From contig JAIPBE010000007.1 of assembly GCA_021738725.1 (NCBI GenBank), positions 1-64,000 of the forward strand: a stretch of DNA of 64,000 nucleotides, in the 5' to 3' direction. Each line of letters begins with the position of its first letter. Position 1 is the first letter of the stretch. The position numbers were made by a program, and so were the translations under genes. The DNA comes from Saprospiraceae bacterium (GTDB lineage Bacteria; Bacteroidota; Bacteroidia; Chitinophagales; Saprospiraceae). A model generated the notes under the pieces. It saw only the letters and a list, made by a program, of their open reading frames with translations, was not told where the DNA came from and did not search any database. Positions 48,088 to 57,980 of this stretch are shown here, piece by piece.

Positions 48088-51000
48088 ATGCCTTTAAAAG
48101 TCTTCATCACCTGCCTTGTCTGCTGCGCTTGCTGGGGCCCGATTTCTGCCCAGATCAATGCGGGCATACTCGCTTATCCGGATGTTTCATCCGATCAGAT
48201 CGTTTTTTCCTACGCTGATGATCTCTGGGTCATGCCACGTACCGGGGGGACAGCCATGCGCCTGAGCACTCCCTCAGGTAGTGAGTCCTTTCCTCGTTTC
48301 TCACCAGACGGAAAGACCATCGTCTATACAGCGAATTATCATGGGAACTACAGTTTATATACCATTCCGGTTACAGGAGGGATGCCCACACGTTTGACCT
48401 GGCATGGGATGAGCGACATGGCACTTGACTGGACCCCGGATGGAAAACAAATCCTTTTCGCTGCCGATCGGGAAAGCGGTTCTAACCGTTTTTCCCAATT
48501 TTATACAATAACCAAAACGGGTGGGTTACCTGCCAAACTGAACGTCCCTTATGGGGAGTTTGGCAGTCTGTCGCCCGATGGCCAACGATTGGCATTTACG
48601 ACTAAAAGCCGGGTCTTTCGGACCTGGAAACGATATCGCGGAGGAATGGCTGCGGACATCTACCTCTACGATCTGGCGACTGACCGATCCGAGAATATCA
48701 CCAACGACCCCGCCAACGATGAACTGCCCATGTGGCATGAGAATACCGTTTATTTTCTGTCAGACCGCGGCAGTACCGGACGGGCCAACATCTGGGCATA
48801 TAACCTTCAAACCAAGACAGTGCGCCAGGTGACGAACTTTACTGAGGTCGACGTTCGGTTTCCAGGTCTGGGTCCGGATGCCATCGTCTTTGCAGCTGGC
48901 GATCAGCTCTATCTCCTGGACTTGAAGACTGAAACCCAAAAAGCTATTCCCGTTCAGGTGGTTACTGATCTGTCTGCCAAAATGCCCCACATCCGTGCTG
49001 CCGCTGATTACATGCAACATTTTGAGGCATCTCCAGATGGCAAGCGAGTCGTTGTAGAGGCAAGGGGAGAGATCTTTTCTGTTCCAGCAGAGCATGGCCC
49101 GGTCATCAACCTGACCCACGCGCCTGGATCTGCAGAACGATACCCCGCCTGGAGCCCGGATGGACGAAAAGTGGCCTGGTGGACAGACCGAAGCGGCGAA
49201 TATGAACTGGCCATCTTCGACCTTGCCGCAAACAAAGAGGAGATCATAACCCACCTGGGACCAGGTTATCGATATCAACCTTATTGGTCTCCGGATGCGA
49301 AGTTCATCATCTATATCGACCAGACGATGTCTATCCACCTGGTGAATACCCTGACCAAAACAGATCAGGTCATCGACAGACAGCTCTTTTATATGCACGG
49401 ACCGCTGGAAGGTTTTACAGTGTCCTGGTCTGCTGATAGCCGATGGGTCACCTACTCTCGCGATCAGATCACACGTGCCCAGCAACTGGTGATCTATGAC
49501 ACTAAAGAAGGTGTTGCACATCCGGTAACCAGTGGTTATTATAACGACGGAGCGCCCAGCTTTGGTCCGGAGGGGAAGTACCTCTACTTTACCACCAGTC
49601 GGGATTTTAGTCCGATGTACAGTGATTTTGATAACAGTTGGGTATACAACAACTCTACCCGGATCGGAGTCATAGCCCTTCAGAAAGACACCCCTTCCTT
49701 GCTGCTGGCTCAAAATGACACAGTGGCCGTGAAGCCTCTACCCGGTAAGGACAAGAAGAAAGCGGAGAAAAAAGAAAAAAAATCTGAGACAGTAGAGGCA
49801 AGTGAAAAAGATGAGGCGATCCCAACCGTCCTCATTGACTTTGAAAATATCGAACGACGCATGGAATTACTTCCCCCGTCGGCCGGTAATTATACTGCAA
49901 CGGCAGGAGCAAAAGACAAGGTGATCTATTTGCACGTGCCCAATACCGGGTCGGAGCAGGAAGAGGCTGTATTGAAATATTGGGATCATCAGGAACGCGA
50001 AGAAAAAACCATCGTTAGCGGGATCGACGGTTTCCTGTTGACCAGCAATGGTGAGAAACTGCTCGTGTGGAAGGGAGGGAAATTGTATACGATTGATCCC
50101 GCGCCTGATCAAAAGTTGGAGACCGCTTTTCGAACTCAGGAAATGGTGATGGAAGTTGATCCGGCTGCTGAATGGCGTCAACTCTTCAACGAAGTCTGGC
50201 GATTGCAACGGGACTTTTTTTATGACAAGAACATGCATGGTTTGGATTGGCCTGCCATGCGAACGAAATACGGCAAACTGGTGGATGCCTGTGCCACCCG
50301 CTCAGATCTCAATTTTATCATCGGTGAATTAATCGGTGAACTAAATGCCTCACACGCCTATCGGGGAGGGGGGGATATCGCCAACGCATCGAGAAAACCG
50401 GTTGGCTATCTGGGCATTGATTGGGCAGTATCCGGCGCACATTATGCCATCGGTCGCATCCTGAGAGGCGCAGAATGGGATGCTGAAGTCAGATCTCCAC
50501 TGGATCAGCCGGGTGTGAAGATCAGTGAAGGCGACCTGATTCTGGCCGTGAATGGGGTGCCGTTGACCCTGGACCGGGAACCCTATGTCGCTTTCGTTGG
50601 CCTGGCCGACCAGGAAGTGTTTCTGACTGTAGCCCCATCCGGAAAACCGAATACAACCCGACAAGTAGTGGTTAAAACGATGTCGAGTGAATTTCGACTG
50701 CGGAACCTGAGTTGGATCGAACGTAACCGGGCCTATGTAGATAAAGCTTCAGGCGGACGGGTCGGATATATTTATGTCCCCAATACTGGCGTGGATGGCC
50801 AGACCGAATTGATGCGCCAATTCAGTGGGCAATGGGATAAGGATGCGTTGTTAATTGATGAGCGCTGGAATAGTGGCGGTCAGATTCCCGATCGTTTTAT
50901 CGAATTGTTGAATCGTAAGCCACTGGCTTTCTGGGCGATCCGAGATGGGGAGACTTGGCGTTGGCCACCCGTCGGTCATTTTGGTCCCAAAGCGATGCTG

Positions 51001-51354
51001 ATCAATGGCTGGAGTGGTTCAGGAGGTGATGCTTTTCCGGATTACTTCCGGAAGGCCGGATTGGGACCGCTGATCGGCACCCGCACCTGGGGCGGATTGA
51101 TCGGTATCAGTGGGGCACCGCAACTGATCGATAATGGCTTTATCTCCGTACCTACATTCCGTATGTACAACCCGGATGGTACCTGGTTCAAAGAAGGCCA
51201 TGGGGTGGATCCAGACATCGAGATCCCGGAGGATCCTGGTGCTATTGCCAGAGGATCAGATCCTCAGATCGATCGGGCGCTGGAATACCTGATGGAACAG
51301 CTCAAGACCTACAAGCCGGTGGTCCCGCCAAGACCACCAAATGAAAAACGGTAA
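48088..51354 (+). CDS. Tricorn-type S41 protease
   Basis: An exported 1088-residue protease. The ATG at 48088 gives a signal peptide ending near PISAQ; the longer frame would use GTG. Residues ~25-560 form propeller repeats (repeated FSPDGK, WTPDGK, WSPDGR motifs, TolB/tricorn-like). A Lys/Glu-rich linker (near residue 560) leads to a core domain, a PDZ domain with SEGDLILAVNGVPL, and a C-terminal S41 catalytic domain with the nucleophile in NGWSGSGGDAFPDYF. Tricorn proteases degrade peptides produced by other proteases; here export suggests use on extracellular or periplasmic peptides. Confidence 0.92.
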   Translation: MPLKVFITCLVCCACWGPISAQINAGILAYPDVSSDQIVFSYADDLWVMPRTGGTAMRLSTPSGSESFPRFSPDGKTIVYTANYHGNYSLYTIPVTGGMPTRLTWHGMSDMALDWTPDGKQILFAADRESGSNRFSQFYTITKTGGLPAKLNVPYGEFGSLSPDGQRLAFTTKSRVFRTWKRYRGGMAADIYLYDLATDRSENITNDPANDELPMWHENTVYFLSDRGSTGRANIWAYNLQTKTVRQVTNFTEVDVRFPGLGPDAIVFAAGDQLYLLDLKTETQKAIPVQVVTDLSAKMPHIRAAADYMQHFEASPDGKRVVVEARGEIFSVPAEHGPVINLTHAPGSAERYPAWSPDGRKVAWWTDRSGEYELAIFDLAANKEEIITHLGPGYRYQPYWSPDAKFIIYIDQTMSIHLVNTLTKTDQVIDRQLFYMHGPLEGFTVSWSADSRWVTYSRDQITRAQQLVIYDTKEGVAHPVTSGYYNDGAPSFGPEGKYLYFTTSRDFSPMYSDFDNSWVYNNSTRIGVIALQKDTPSLLLAQNDTVAVKPLPGKDKKKAEKKEKKSETVEASEKDEAIPTVLIDFENIERRMELLPPSAGNYTATAGAKDKVIYLHVPNTGSEQEEAVLKYWDHQEREEKTIVSGIDGFLLTSNGEKLLVWKGGKLYTIDPAPDQKLETAFRTQEMVMEVDPAAEWRQLFNEVWRLQRDFFYDKNMHGLDWPAMRTKYGKLVDACATRSDLNFIIGELIGELNASHAYRGGGDIANASRKPVGYLGIDWAVSGAHYAIGRILRGAEWDAEVRSPLDQPGVKISEGDLILAVNGVPLTLDREPYVAFVGLADQEVFLTVAPSGKPNTTRQVVVKTMSSEFRLRNLSWIERNRAYVDKASGGRVGYIYVPNTGVDGQTELMRQFSGQWDKDALLIDERWNSGGQIPDRFIELLNRKPLAFWAIRDGETWRWPPVGHFGPKAMLINGWSGSGGDAFPDYFRKAGLGPLIGTRTWGGLIGISGAPQLIDNGFISVPTFRMYNPDGTWFKEGHGVDPDIEIPEDPGAIARGSDPQIDRALEYLMEQLKTYKPVVPPRPPNEKR

Positions 51355-51368
51355 GCAGCAAACCGTTG

Positions 51369-51408
51369 AAAAGGGCCTGGAGCTTCATTGTTTCGGGCCC
51401 TTTTCCAT
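51369..51408 (+). terminator. Terminator after the tricorn-type gene
   Basis: A 9-bp inverted repeat (51369-51377 with 51396-51404), starting with an A-run and ending in TTTT, lies just past the stop and could serve the convergent aldehyde dehydrogenase gene too. Confidence 0.7.
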
Positions 51409-51445
51409 GCCTGGATTTCCCCTTGTCTTGTTTGTGAATACTGGA

Positions 51446-52882
51446 TCAGAACCAACGAATAAAAAAATTCGCCAGTAGTCTGGTGAGACTGTTGAATGGC
51501 GGCTGCACCAGATCCACTGCGGACCATCGATAGGGTTGATGGATGACGGATCGAGCATTGGAGAATGCCTGGAAGCCAAAGTAGCCATGAGTTTTGCCAA
51601 AACCACTGTTCTGTTCGCCGCCGAAAGGAAGATTGCTGTTAAAGAATTGCGCAAGAGCTGTGTTGACCGCAGAATTTCCGGCTCTGGTTTGCCGTAGAAA
51701 CCACTGCTGGGTTGACCTTTTTCTGGAGAAGATATACAGGGCCAACGGTGTAGGGAAATCTGCAAGTACAGATATGATGTCCTCCTTTTTCCGGTAGGTC
51801 AGGATGGGGAGTAATGGGCCGAAGATCTCCTCATGCATGAGCGCACAATCCTTCGGAATATGGGTGAGAAGAGTTGGCGCGATATACCGATCTGCTTGAT
51901 CTGTTTGCCCTCCAGCTTCGATTCGGGCACCTAGTTCGGCGGCCTGATCCAGCATAGCCTTCAACCGGAGGAAATGATGATCATGAATGATCCGGGTATA
52001 ATCGGGGCTTTCCTGAGGGTTTTCCCCATAGAACTGATGGATGGCTTGTTTCGCATGAAAGAGAAAAGCATCCAGTTTCGATTCATGGACCCACACCATG
52101 TCAGGAGCGATGCAGATCTGGCCGCCATTATAGCATTTGCTCCAGATGATGCGGTTGGCAGCCAGGACAATGTCGGCTGATTCATCAACGATAGCCGGTG
52201 ATTTCCCACCTAATTCGAGGGTTATAGAAGTCAGATGACGCGCCGCTTTGGCCATCACGATCTGGCCTACCCTTGGACTCCCTGTAAAAAAGATATGGTG
52301 AAAAGGTAGATCCAGCAGTGAAGATCCTGTCTCCACTCCACCCTGGACTATTGTAACCTCGTCGGGCGTAAAAACTTCCTTGAGTATGGTTTCGATCACG
52401 CGATTGCTGTGAGGTGTAAACTCGCTGGGTTTGATACAGACAGTGTTGCCTGCTGCGATAGCGGAGACCAGCGGAGTCAATGTCAGATTGATCGGAAAAT
52501 TCCAGGGTGAAATAATTAGGACAACCCCTTTGGGCTGCCAGATGATCTCAGACCGGTTTCCGATCAGGGTCACAGGGGTTGGTACACGGTAAGGCCGCAT
52601 CCAACGCCTCAATTCTGACACTGTTTTGGTGATCTCGGTGGTGACAGTCAGAATTTCTGAAAAGTCAGTTTCACGCGACGATTTGCCAAAGTCGCGAAGC
52701 AGGGCTTCCTGAATCTGGGGCCGGTGATGGATCACACAGTTCTTCAGTTTTAACAACGTTTGACGTCGTTGTGCTGCTGTTGCTTGGCCGGCCTCCGGCG
52801 CATGTGCCCGCAATCGGTGAAAGATGTCGTGCAGCTGCTGTGTAGAAGCTTCATGAGGTGAAGCGACCGATTTCTGGTTCAT
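51446..52882 (-). CDS. Aldehyde dehydrogenase, ALDH3-like
   Basis: A 478-residue NAD(P)-dependent aldehyde dehydrogenase. The catalytic Glu sits in ITLELGGKSP and the catalytic Cys in NGGQICIAPD, the pattern of class 3/fatty-aldehyde dehydrogenases. The N-terminal part (LLKLKNCVIHHRPQIQEALLRDFGKSS.ET) and length also fit that group. It probably oxidises medium- or long-chain aldehydes. It is single-gene, with a good -7 promoter just upstream at 52903-52910. Confidence 0.93.
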   Translation of the reverse strand: MNQKSVASPHEASTQQLHDIFHRLRAHAPEAGQATAAQRRQTLLKLKNCVIHHRPQIQEALLRDFGKSSRETDFSEILTVTTEITKTVSELRRWMRPYRVPTPVTLIGNRSEIIWQPKGVVLIISPWNFPINLTLTPLVSAIAAGNTVCIKPSEFTPHSNRVIETILKEVFTPDEVTIVQGGVETGSSLLDLPFHHIFFTGSPRVGQIVMAKAARHLTSITLELGGKSPAIVDESADIVLAANRIIWSKCYNGGQICIAPDMVWVHESKLDAFLFHAKQAIHQFYGENPQESPDYTRIIHDHHFLRLKAMLDQAAELGARIEAGGQTDQADRYIAPTLLTHIPKDCALMHEEIFGPLLPILTYRKKEDIISVLADFPTPLALYIFSRKRSTQQWFLRQTRAGNSAVNTALAQFFNSNLPFGGEQNSGFGKTHGYFGFQAFSNARSVIHQPYRWSAVDLVQPPFNSLTRLLANFFIRWF

Positions 52883-52902
52883 CCTTGGGGTGGCTTATTC
52901 GT

Positions 52903-52910
52903 CAAATATA
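52903..52910 (-). promoter_or_regulatory. Bacteroidota -7 promoter element of the aldehyde dehydrogenase gene
   Basis: On the minus strand the sequence reads TATATTTG, matching TAnnTTTG, 20 bases before the ATG at 52882, giving a short leader. Confidence 0.5.
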
Positions 52911-52966
52911 CTTTCTGCTCGCCGGAGGTGCAGAGGGAAGTACTCCTGCGGACAGGTTTATATAAT

Positions 52967-53003
52967 AAAAAAGGGACGTGACCAATCGATCACGTCCCTT
53001 TTT
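52967..53003 (-). terminator. Terminator of the T9SS gene at 53020-54693
   Basis: A 14-base inverted repeat (52968-52981 with 52990-53003) with A-run and T-run ends lies just past the minus-strand stop. It could also act on plus-strand transcripts. Confidence 0.8.
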
Positions 53004-53019
53004 GCCTGGCTTCACACGA

Positions 53020-54693
53020 TCAGTGCTGAACGATCAACCGTTCAGATTGAATATCTGTTCCAGACTGTACCTGGATCACATACACGCCATTTTCCCATAT
53101 ATGCGTGGGAAGGACAAATGATTGGGCAGGTACTGTGACTTGATATACCACACGGCCCTGGATGTCATAGACTGTGCAGAACCCACCGATCATGGAAGGA
53201 GATACTTCTATCCGGGTTTGATCGGCAGCCGGGTTGGGTGTCAATGTGATCTGCTCGGAGCTGTTGTTCACATCAGAGATATCCGACGTGACCGAGAATG
53301 TACAGATCTTCAGTAACAGCAGGTCTGTGGTCGTCGCATCCGGGCTGGTTGCGCTCATGCCATTCTTGTTGAACGTGCCCCGAAAGTAACCGGTGACCAG
53401 CAAGCGTCCAGCATTATCGAGCGCCCCGTCTGTTGCGGCTTCATTGCCCGCACCACCGATCCGTTCGATCCCGACAAAACCGGATGAAGTGAATTTTGCG
53501 ATCAGGATATCATAACCGCTGGCGACATATCCGATACTGTGGAGTTGATCATTGACCCGAACGGCCAGATTGCCTCGGGCTGAACCGCCGAGCCACAGGT
53601 TGCCAGATGCATCCATCTGAGCAAATTCAAAAATATTACCATCCTGACTTCCCTGGACATGCAGGCTGCCGAGGAGGTTGCCGTTACTCTGGATTCGCAT
53701 CATATTGGCGGTGGATTCCCCCCACGAGACAATGCCCATGAAATCTACAGCATCATCCAGGAATCCAGTGAGGATTATATCTCCTGTCGGCGTCAGCATC
53801 AGACTGGATACGCTTGATGTAATGGTTTTGGACCCGGAAGGGAAGGTGCCGGTTTTCATCCATTGGATATCCCCGCTGGCATTGAATCTGGCGATGAAGG
53901 GAAGACTCGCTATGGTGGACCCCGGACTGGGTGCTGTCATGTTGCCAAAAGCGAGTCCCTGTCGGTAAACGCCTCCCAGGTAAAAATTACCATTGGGATC
54001 AACGGTGACTGCATTTGGACTGCAGAGATTACCTGATTCTCCAGAAGTTTTCATCCAGGCGAGATTCCCATCGGTGTCCATTTTCCCATAAACGCCATAA
54101 TTCTTTGAATTACTGGCTCCATTGATCTGATTTCCATCTACGATTACACTTTGGCGGAATCTTCCCGTGAAGATGAAATTGTTGTTATTGATAAAGGCAA
54201 TATCATAGGCATAGGAGGAACTGGGACTGTTGATAGTCCGCCCCCACACCATATTTCCCGTGCTGTCGAATTTAAGGATGAGGCCGTTCTCTCCCTGCCC
54301 GGAGAAATTCTGACCATTGATGGTTACATAGCTGATATAGTTGCCGGTCAGATAGATATTACCGCCACGATAGACAATATCCCAGGCAGTAAAATTGGGA
54401 CTGTCCAGCTTTTTGATCCACTGCAAGACCCCAGCACTGTTGAATTTGCACAGAACCACGCCGGGGTTTTCGACATAGAGGTTGGCGATGTCCTGCCCCT
54501 GAATGGAAAATATATTGGTGTAATTCCCTGCGACATAAGCATTGCCCAGATCATCAGTAGCTACAGCAGCGCCTTCAGAATGGTTGCCGATCTCTCCGGT
54601 TGTTCCAGTGGTGAACCACTCACATTGGGCCATCCCAATAGAGGTAGAAAGGAGGAAGACCAGGCTGAAAAAGAGGGTAGTTGTTCTGCGCAT
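53020..54693 (-). CDS. Secreted SBBP-repeat protein with T9SS type A sorting domain
   Basis: A 557-residue protein with a signal peptide ending near GMAQ. The body has repeated D..GN.Y..G.Y......(N/G)......G......KF...G...W.K blades, like SBBP beta-propeller repeats of Bacteroidota. The last ~75 residues are a T9SS sorting module (LTPNPAADQTRIEV, then GVYVIQVQSG, then ERLIVQH). It should be exported by T9SS. The ligand or enzyme role is unknown. An in-phase -7 element (TATTTTTG on the minus strand, 54730-54737) lies upstream. Confidence 0.82.
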   Translation of the reverse strand: MRRTTTLFFSLVFLLSTSIGMAQCEWFTTGTTGEIGNHSEGAAVATDDLGNAYVAGNYTNIFSIQGQDIANLYVENPGVVLCKFNSAGVLQWIKKLDSPNFTAWDIVYRGGNIYLTGNYISYVTINGQNFSGQGENGLILKFDSTGNMVWGRTINSPSSSYAYDIAFINNNNFIFTGRFRQSVIVDGNQINGASNSKNYGVYGKMDTDGNLAWMKTSGESGNLCSPNAVTVDPNGNFYLGGVYRQGLAFGNMTAPSPGSTIASLPFIARFNASGDIQWMKTGTFPSGSKTITSSVSSLMLTPTGDIILTGFLDDAVDFMGIVSWGESTANMMRIQSNGNLLGSLHVQGSQDGNIFEFAQMDASGNLWLGGSARGNLAVRVNDQLHSIGYVASGYDILIAKFTSSGFVGIERIGGAGNEAATDGALDNAGRLLVTGYFRGTFNKNGMSATSPDATTTDLLLLKICTFSVTSDISDVNNSSEQITLTPNPAADQTRIEVSPSMIGGFCTVYDIQGRVVYQVTVPAQSFVLPTHIWENGVYVIQVQSGTDIQSERLIVQH

Positions 54694-54729
54694 GGAGTTA
54701 TTTTATAAGTAAAATAATTATATATGTAA

Positions 54730-54737
54730 CAAAAATA
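54730..54737 (-). promoter_or_regulatory. Bacteroidota -7 promoter element of the T9SS gene
   Basis: Minus-strand TATTTTTG matches TAnnTTTG, 37 bases before the ATG at 54693 in a very AT-rich leader. Confidence 0.5.
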
Positions 54738-54821
54738 CAGCCAAATCTTCAGACTTTCCGTACGTGTGGAAGAGGTATCGTCGGACGATGGTCATCAGGA
54801 TCATTATCTGTGTATTTGACC

Positions 54822-56666
54822 TCAACCTCTACGGACCTCATCCATCGCTGCCTGCAGGATCTGATTTCCGGGTTGCAAGTTCAGACCGCGTTGCAGGTAT
54901 TTGATGGCGTATTGTTTGTTTCGGCGTCGCTGCCAGAAGATCTGGTAGCCCACCTGATAATAGAATTCCAGGACCTTGGTCTGGTATTGCGGTTGTTTGT
55001 CCAGGAAGTCCATGTACTGATCCACAAACTGGAGATAGTCGCGATTCTCGAAGACACGCCGGAATCCAGCCAACAGCTTGTCAATATCATTGTCGAAACG
55101 AAACTCTTCGGAAAGAATACCGACATACATGGTCAGTCCGCTGAAATAGGAAGGGTAGATGTCCACAGCCCGCCGAATATAGATACCCATATCGCCGAGG
55201 ATCTTTTTCTGTTCTTCCGGGTCCTCTGTCGCTCGGTACTTCTGATAGAGCGCTGTGGCCATAAACGTATTGGCCCGGGCGCTGTTGGGTGACACCTTGA
55301 TGGCGGCACTGTTCAGCGTGAGGGCATTTTCCCAGACGGGGACCCGGTTCCAGGTCTTCATGCCATAGCCAATTACGATGGCCCCAGCCACCAGAAGTCC
55401 CAAGGGCAGTCCGATCTTGCCAGGTAGCCATTCGGGTAATTTTTCCACCAGGATCCAGGACAGGACCATGACAAAGGCGACTGAAGAAATGAAGATGAAT
55501 CGCTCGTTCATAAAGGTTCCCACCGGAAAGACCAGATTGGAAACAATGGAAATGGTGGCCAGAAAGAAGAAGACGGCAAATGCTGGCACAGTCTTTTTTT
55601 TGTATCCGCGAAAAAACAAGACAATCATACCTGCATAGGCGGCCAGGCTGAGCCACACCTGCCACTTGCCCCAATTCATGATGGGGATGGCGTAGGGGTA
55701 GTAATCGTGGGTGAGTGGATGGGGATAGATCAGCAGTTTGAGATAGAGCCCCAGCGTGTACACGATGGTGGCCAGTTTTTCATCCATGCGCATATCCACG
55801 AATGGATTGTTCATCAGGTCGGTGATCTCCTTTCCGGAAGAAAGGAAATACCCGATCACGTTGTAACGGATCAGGAGGTAGATCACCGTTGCACTCAGAA
55901 TGGGGACGAAGGTGCGGATATAGTCTTCCTTTTTGGCGGCAGTGAAAAACCATAGGACTGCGGGAATGACGGCCAGAAAAGTGATAGCATTTTCCTTGGA
56001 GAGGAGGGCCATGAAAAAGCTGAACCCTGAGAGGATGAGCCAGAGATTGCGCTTGTCGGACAGATAGCGCAATGTCAGCCACACAGAGCCCAGCGCGCCG
56101 AGGAAGACCAGGATCTCGTCCCTGCCCTTAATGTTAGCGACCACCTCTGTATGGACCGGATGCAGGACGTACATGACTCCGGCCACAAAGGGGATGGACC
56201 ACCACCATTGTCGACTTGCTGCCAGAGGAAAGAGCAGAACCAGGATGCGATAGAGGAGGAGGCAGGTCAGGGCATAGAACAGGATATTCCCCAGATGGCC
56301 GATCCAGGGATTGTCGGGCATGAGGCTGTACTCGATAGCAAAGGTGACGATGGAGAGTGGGCGGTAACGGGCACCGGCAACCAGATCCTTCTGTTCACCA
56401 AAATAGCCTTCCATACTCTCTGAGCTCAGTATATCCCAGATCCCGCTGAGGCCTTCTTTGGTATAGTTGTTCTTGCTGATGACGATTTGATCATCCAGCA
56501 CATATTCATAGTTGAGAGATTGCCAGTAGGGGATGATGGCCAGGGCGGCCAGAATGATGAGGGCAGGCCAGTGTTTGCGGAAGAATCCGGAAACCCAGAC
56601 ATATGGGGGTCCTGAATCTGGTTTTGTACGCTTGACCACTGGGGTAGATGCCTTCTTTTTTGCCAT
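54822..56666 (-). CDS. Polytopic GT-C-like protein with C-terminal TPR-like region (TMTC-like)
   Basis: A 614-residue protein. A basic cytosolic N-terminus (MAKKKAST...KR) precedes about ten membrane spans. The first large loop contains YEYVLDDQIVISKN, whose paired Asp residues match the first-loop acidic motif of GT-C mannosyltransferases such as TMTC/POMT relatives. HPVHTEVVANIKGRDEI and FVPVGT..NERFIF-like segments are also typical. The C-terminal ~150 residues are helical, TPR-like (ALTLNSAAIKVSPNSARAN..). Inference: it transfers a lipid-linked sugar to exported proteins. No partner genes are adjacent. Confidence 0.75.
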   Translation of the reverse strand: MAKKKASTPVVKRTKPDSGPPYVWVSGFFRKHWPALIILAALAIIPYWQSLNYEYVLDDQIVISKNNYTKEGLSGIWDILSSESMEGYFGEQKDLVAGARYRPLSIVTFAIEYSLMPDNPWIGHLGNILFYALTCLLLYRILVLLFPLAASRQWWWSIPFVAGVMYVLHPVHTEVVANIKGRDEILVFLGALGSVWLTLRYLSDKRNLWLILSGFSFFMALLSKENAITFLAVIPAVLWFFTAAKKEDYIRTFVPILSATVIYLLIRYNVIGYFLSSGKEITDLMNNPFVDMRMDEKLATIVYTLGLYLKLLIYPHPLTHDYYPYAIPIMNWGKWQVWLSLAAYAGMIVLFFRGYKKKTVPAFAVFFFLATISIVSNLVFPVGTFMNERFIFISSVAFVMVLSWILVEKLPEWLPGKIGLPLGLLVAGAIVIGYGMKTWNRVPVWENALTLNSAAIKVSPNSARANTFMATALYQKYRATEDPEEQKKILGDMGIYIRRAVDIYPSYFSGLTMYVGILSEEFRFDNDIDKLLAGFRRVFENRDYLQFVDQYMDFLDKQPQYQTKVLEFYYQVGYQIFWQRRRNKQYAIKYLQRGLNLQPGNQILQAAMDEVRRG

Positions 56667-56955
56667 TTGTCAATCTATTTCGTGGACAATGTTACGAAAA
56701 GAGATGCGGATTTCAGGTGGTGACTTGGTGTGGAACCCCTGTTTTTACAAGGCATACAGACAGTTTTGACGAATGGTTGCCATTCGTTAAAATTCCCTTA
56801 AATGGCGGCCGGGGGTTGACGGGTGAGCAGAATCCATCTATATTTGAACCAGTTCTTGTTGAATACTTCATTCATTCACTAATCCTTACATCTGCGTATA
56901 AGCCAGAAACTTCTACACTAACCTATTGATTGCGGAGCAATAAAAACGGATAGTT

Positions 56956-57537
56956 ATGCAAGTTTCAAAGCTTACTGACCAGGAGCTCATTTTGTGCTAC
57001 CTGAACGGAGAAGAAAAGGCGTTTGAGGTTCTCCTCAACCGACACAAGAACAAGATCTACACTTCAATTTATCTCTTTACCAAGGATCGCTCCCTGGCTG
57101 ATGATATATTTCAAGAGGTGTTCATTCGGATCATCGACACCCTGCGAAAAGGCAAGTATAACCACGAGGGCAAATTCCTCCAGTGGGCCATGCGGATCTC
57201 CTACAACCTGTGTGTGGACTATTTCCGACGTGGCAAACGTCGTCCCATTGTGTCACCCAGTGATGACTTTGACATCTTTGATGTGCTCAAGCAGCCTGAA
57301 CTCAACGCGGAAGAGACCATCATGCGCAGTCAGACTCATGACAAGGTCCGGCAGCTGGTGGACAACCTGCCCGAAGAACAGCGTGAGGTGGTCATCCTGC
57401 GGCATTATGCAGATATGAGTTTCAAAGAGATCGCTGGATTGACCCAGGTCAGTATCAATACAGCCTTGGGCCGTATGCGCTATGCCCTGATCAATATTCG
57501 CAAGATGATCGAAGAAAAACAGATCGTCCTCCAATAA
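56956..57537 (+). CDS. ECF-type RNA polymerase sigma factor
   Basis: A 193-residue sigma-70 family factor of the extracytoplasmic function type. Region 2 is seen in EKAFEVLLNRHKNKIY and DIFQEVFIRIIDTL; region 4 in LPEEQREVVILRHYADMSFKEIAGLTQVSINTALGRMRYAL. No anti-sigma gene follows, which is notable because many ECF factors are paired; the Sus-like locus about 27 kb away also lacks one. A terminator begins 14 bases after the stop. Targets are unknown. Confidence 0.93.
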   Translation: MQVSKLTDQELILCYLNGEEKAFEVLLNRHKNKIYTSIYLFTKDRSLADDIFQEVFIRIIDTLRKGKYNHEGKFLQWAMRISYNLCVDYFRRGKRRPIVSPSDDFDIFDVLKQPELNAEETIMRSQTHDKVRQLVDNLPEEQREVVILRHYADMSFKEIAGLTQVSINTALGRMRYALINIRKMIEEKQIVLQ

Positions 57538-57551
57538 ACCCCGACCTTATG

Positions 57552-57584
57552 GCGCCTGCCCTTCCCCCTGGGCGGGCGCTTTTA
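57552..57584 (+). terminator. Terminator of the sigma factor gene
   Basis: A GC-rich 10-bp stem (57552-57561 with 57570-57579, one wobble pair) is followed by TTTTA. Confidence 0.75.
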
Positions 57585-57642
57585 CGATACCGGCCTGGAA
57601 CCTCTTACGAGGGGTCTCCGGGCCGAGTCTATTTATAATTTC

Positions 57643-57779
57643 AGGTTCCGGCGATCTTCCCTGGCGGGAAGATCTGTTCCAAATTCCTGGTTTGTCTTCG
57701 GGTTTGGAGATGGGTCTGGAAGGATGGGCTGTTCAATGTTCAAGGTCAGAGCGGGCGCTCTGACGTTCAACGTTCAAGG
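57643..57779. repeat. Hairpin repeat, copy A
   Basis: Contains a 9-bp-arm hairpin at 57653-57674 (GATCTTCCC facing GGGAAGATC), the shared TTCCTGGTTTGT at 57684-57695, and a second 9-bp-arm hairpin at 57745-57764, ending in GCTCTGACGTTCAA (57757-57770). The same elements recur in the same order in copy B. Confidence 0.65.
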
Positions 57780-57980
57780 AGACAAGGGTACATATCCCCC
57801 TCCCAGATCACTTTCCAACCCGGAGTCGGCTGCCTTCATGAGGGGGTGGCCCAGACGATCCTGACATTGAATATTAGGAGTAAGGATGTCTGGATCCGGA
57901 CCGCAAGCGTCCGGGTTTGGCGATGGAAAGATGTCACGGAGGATTCTTCCAGGTGCGCCAAACCGGGGGAAACAGAGTAT

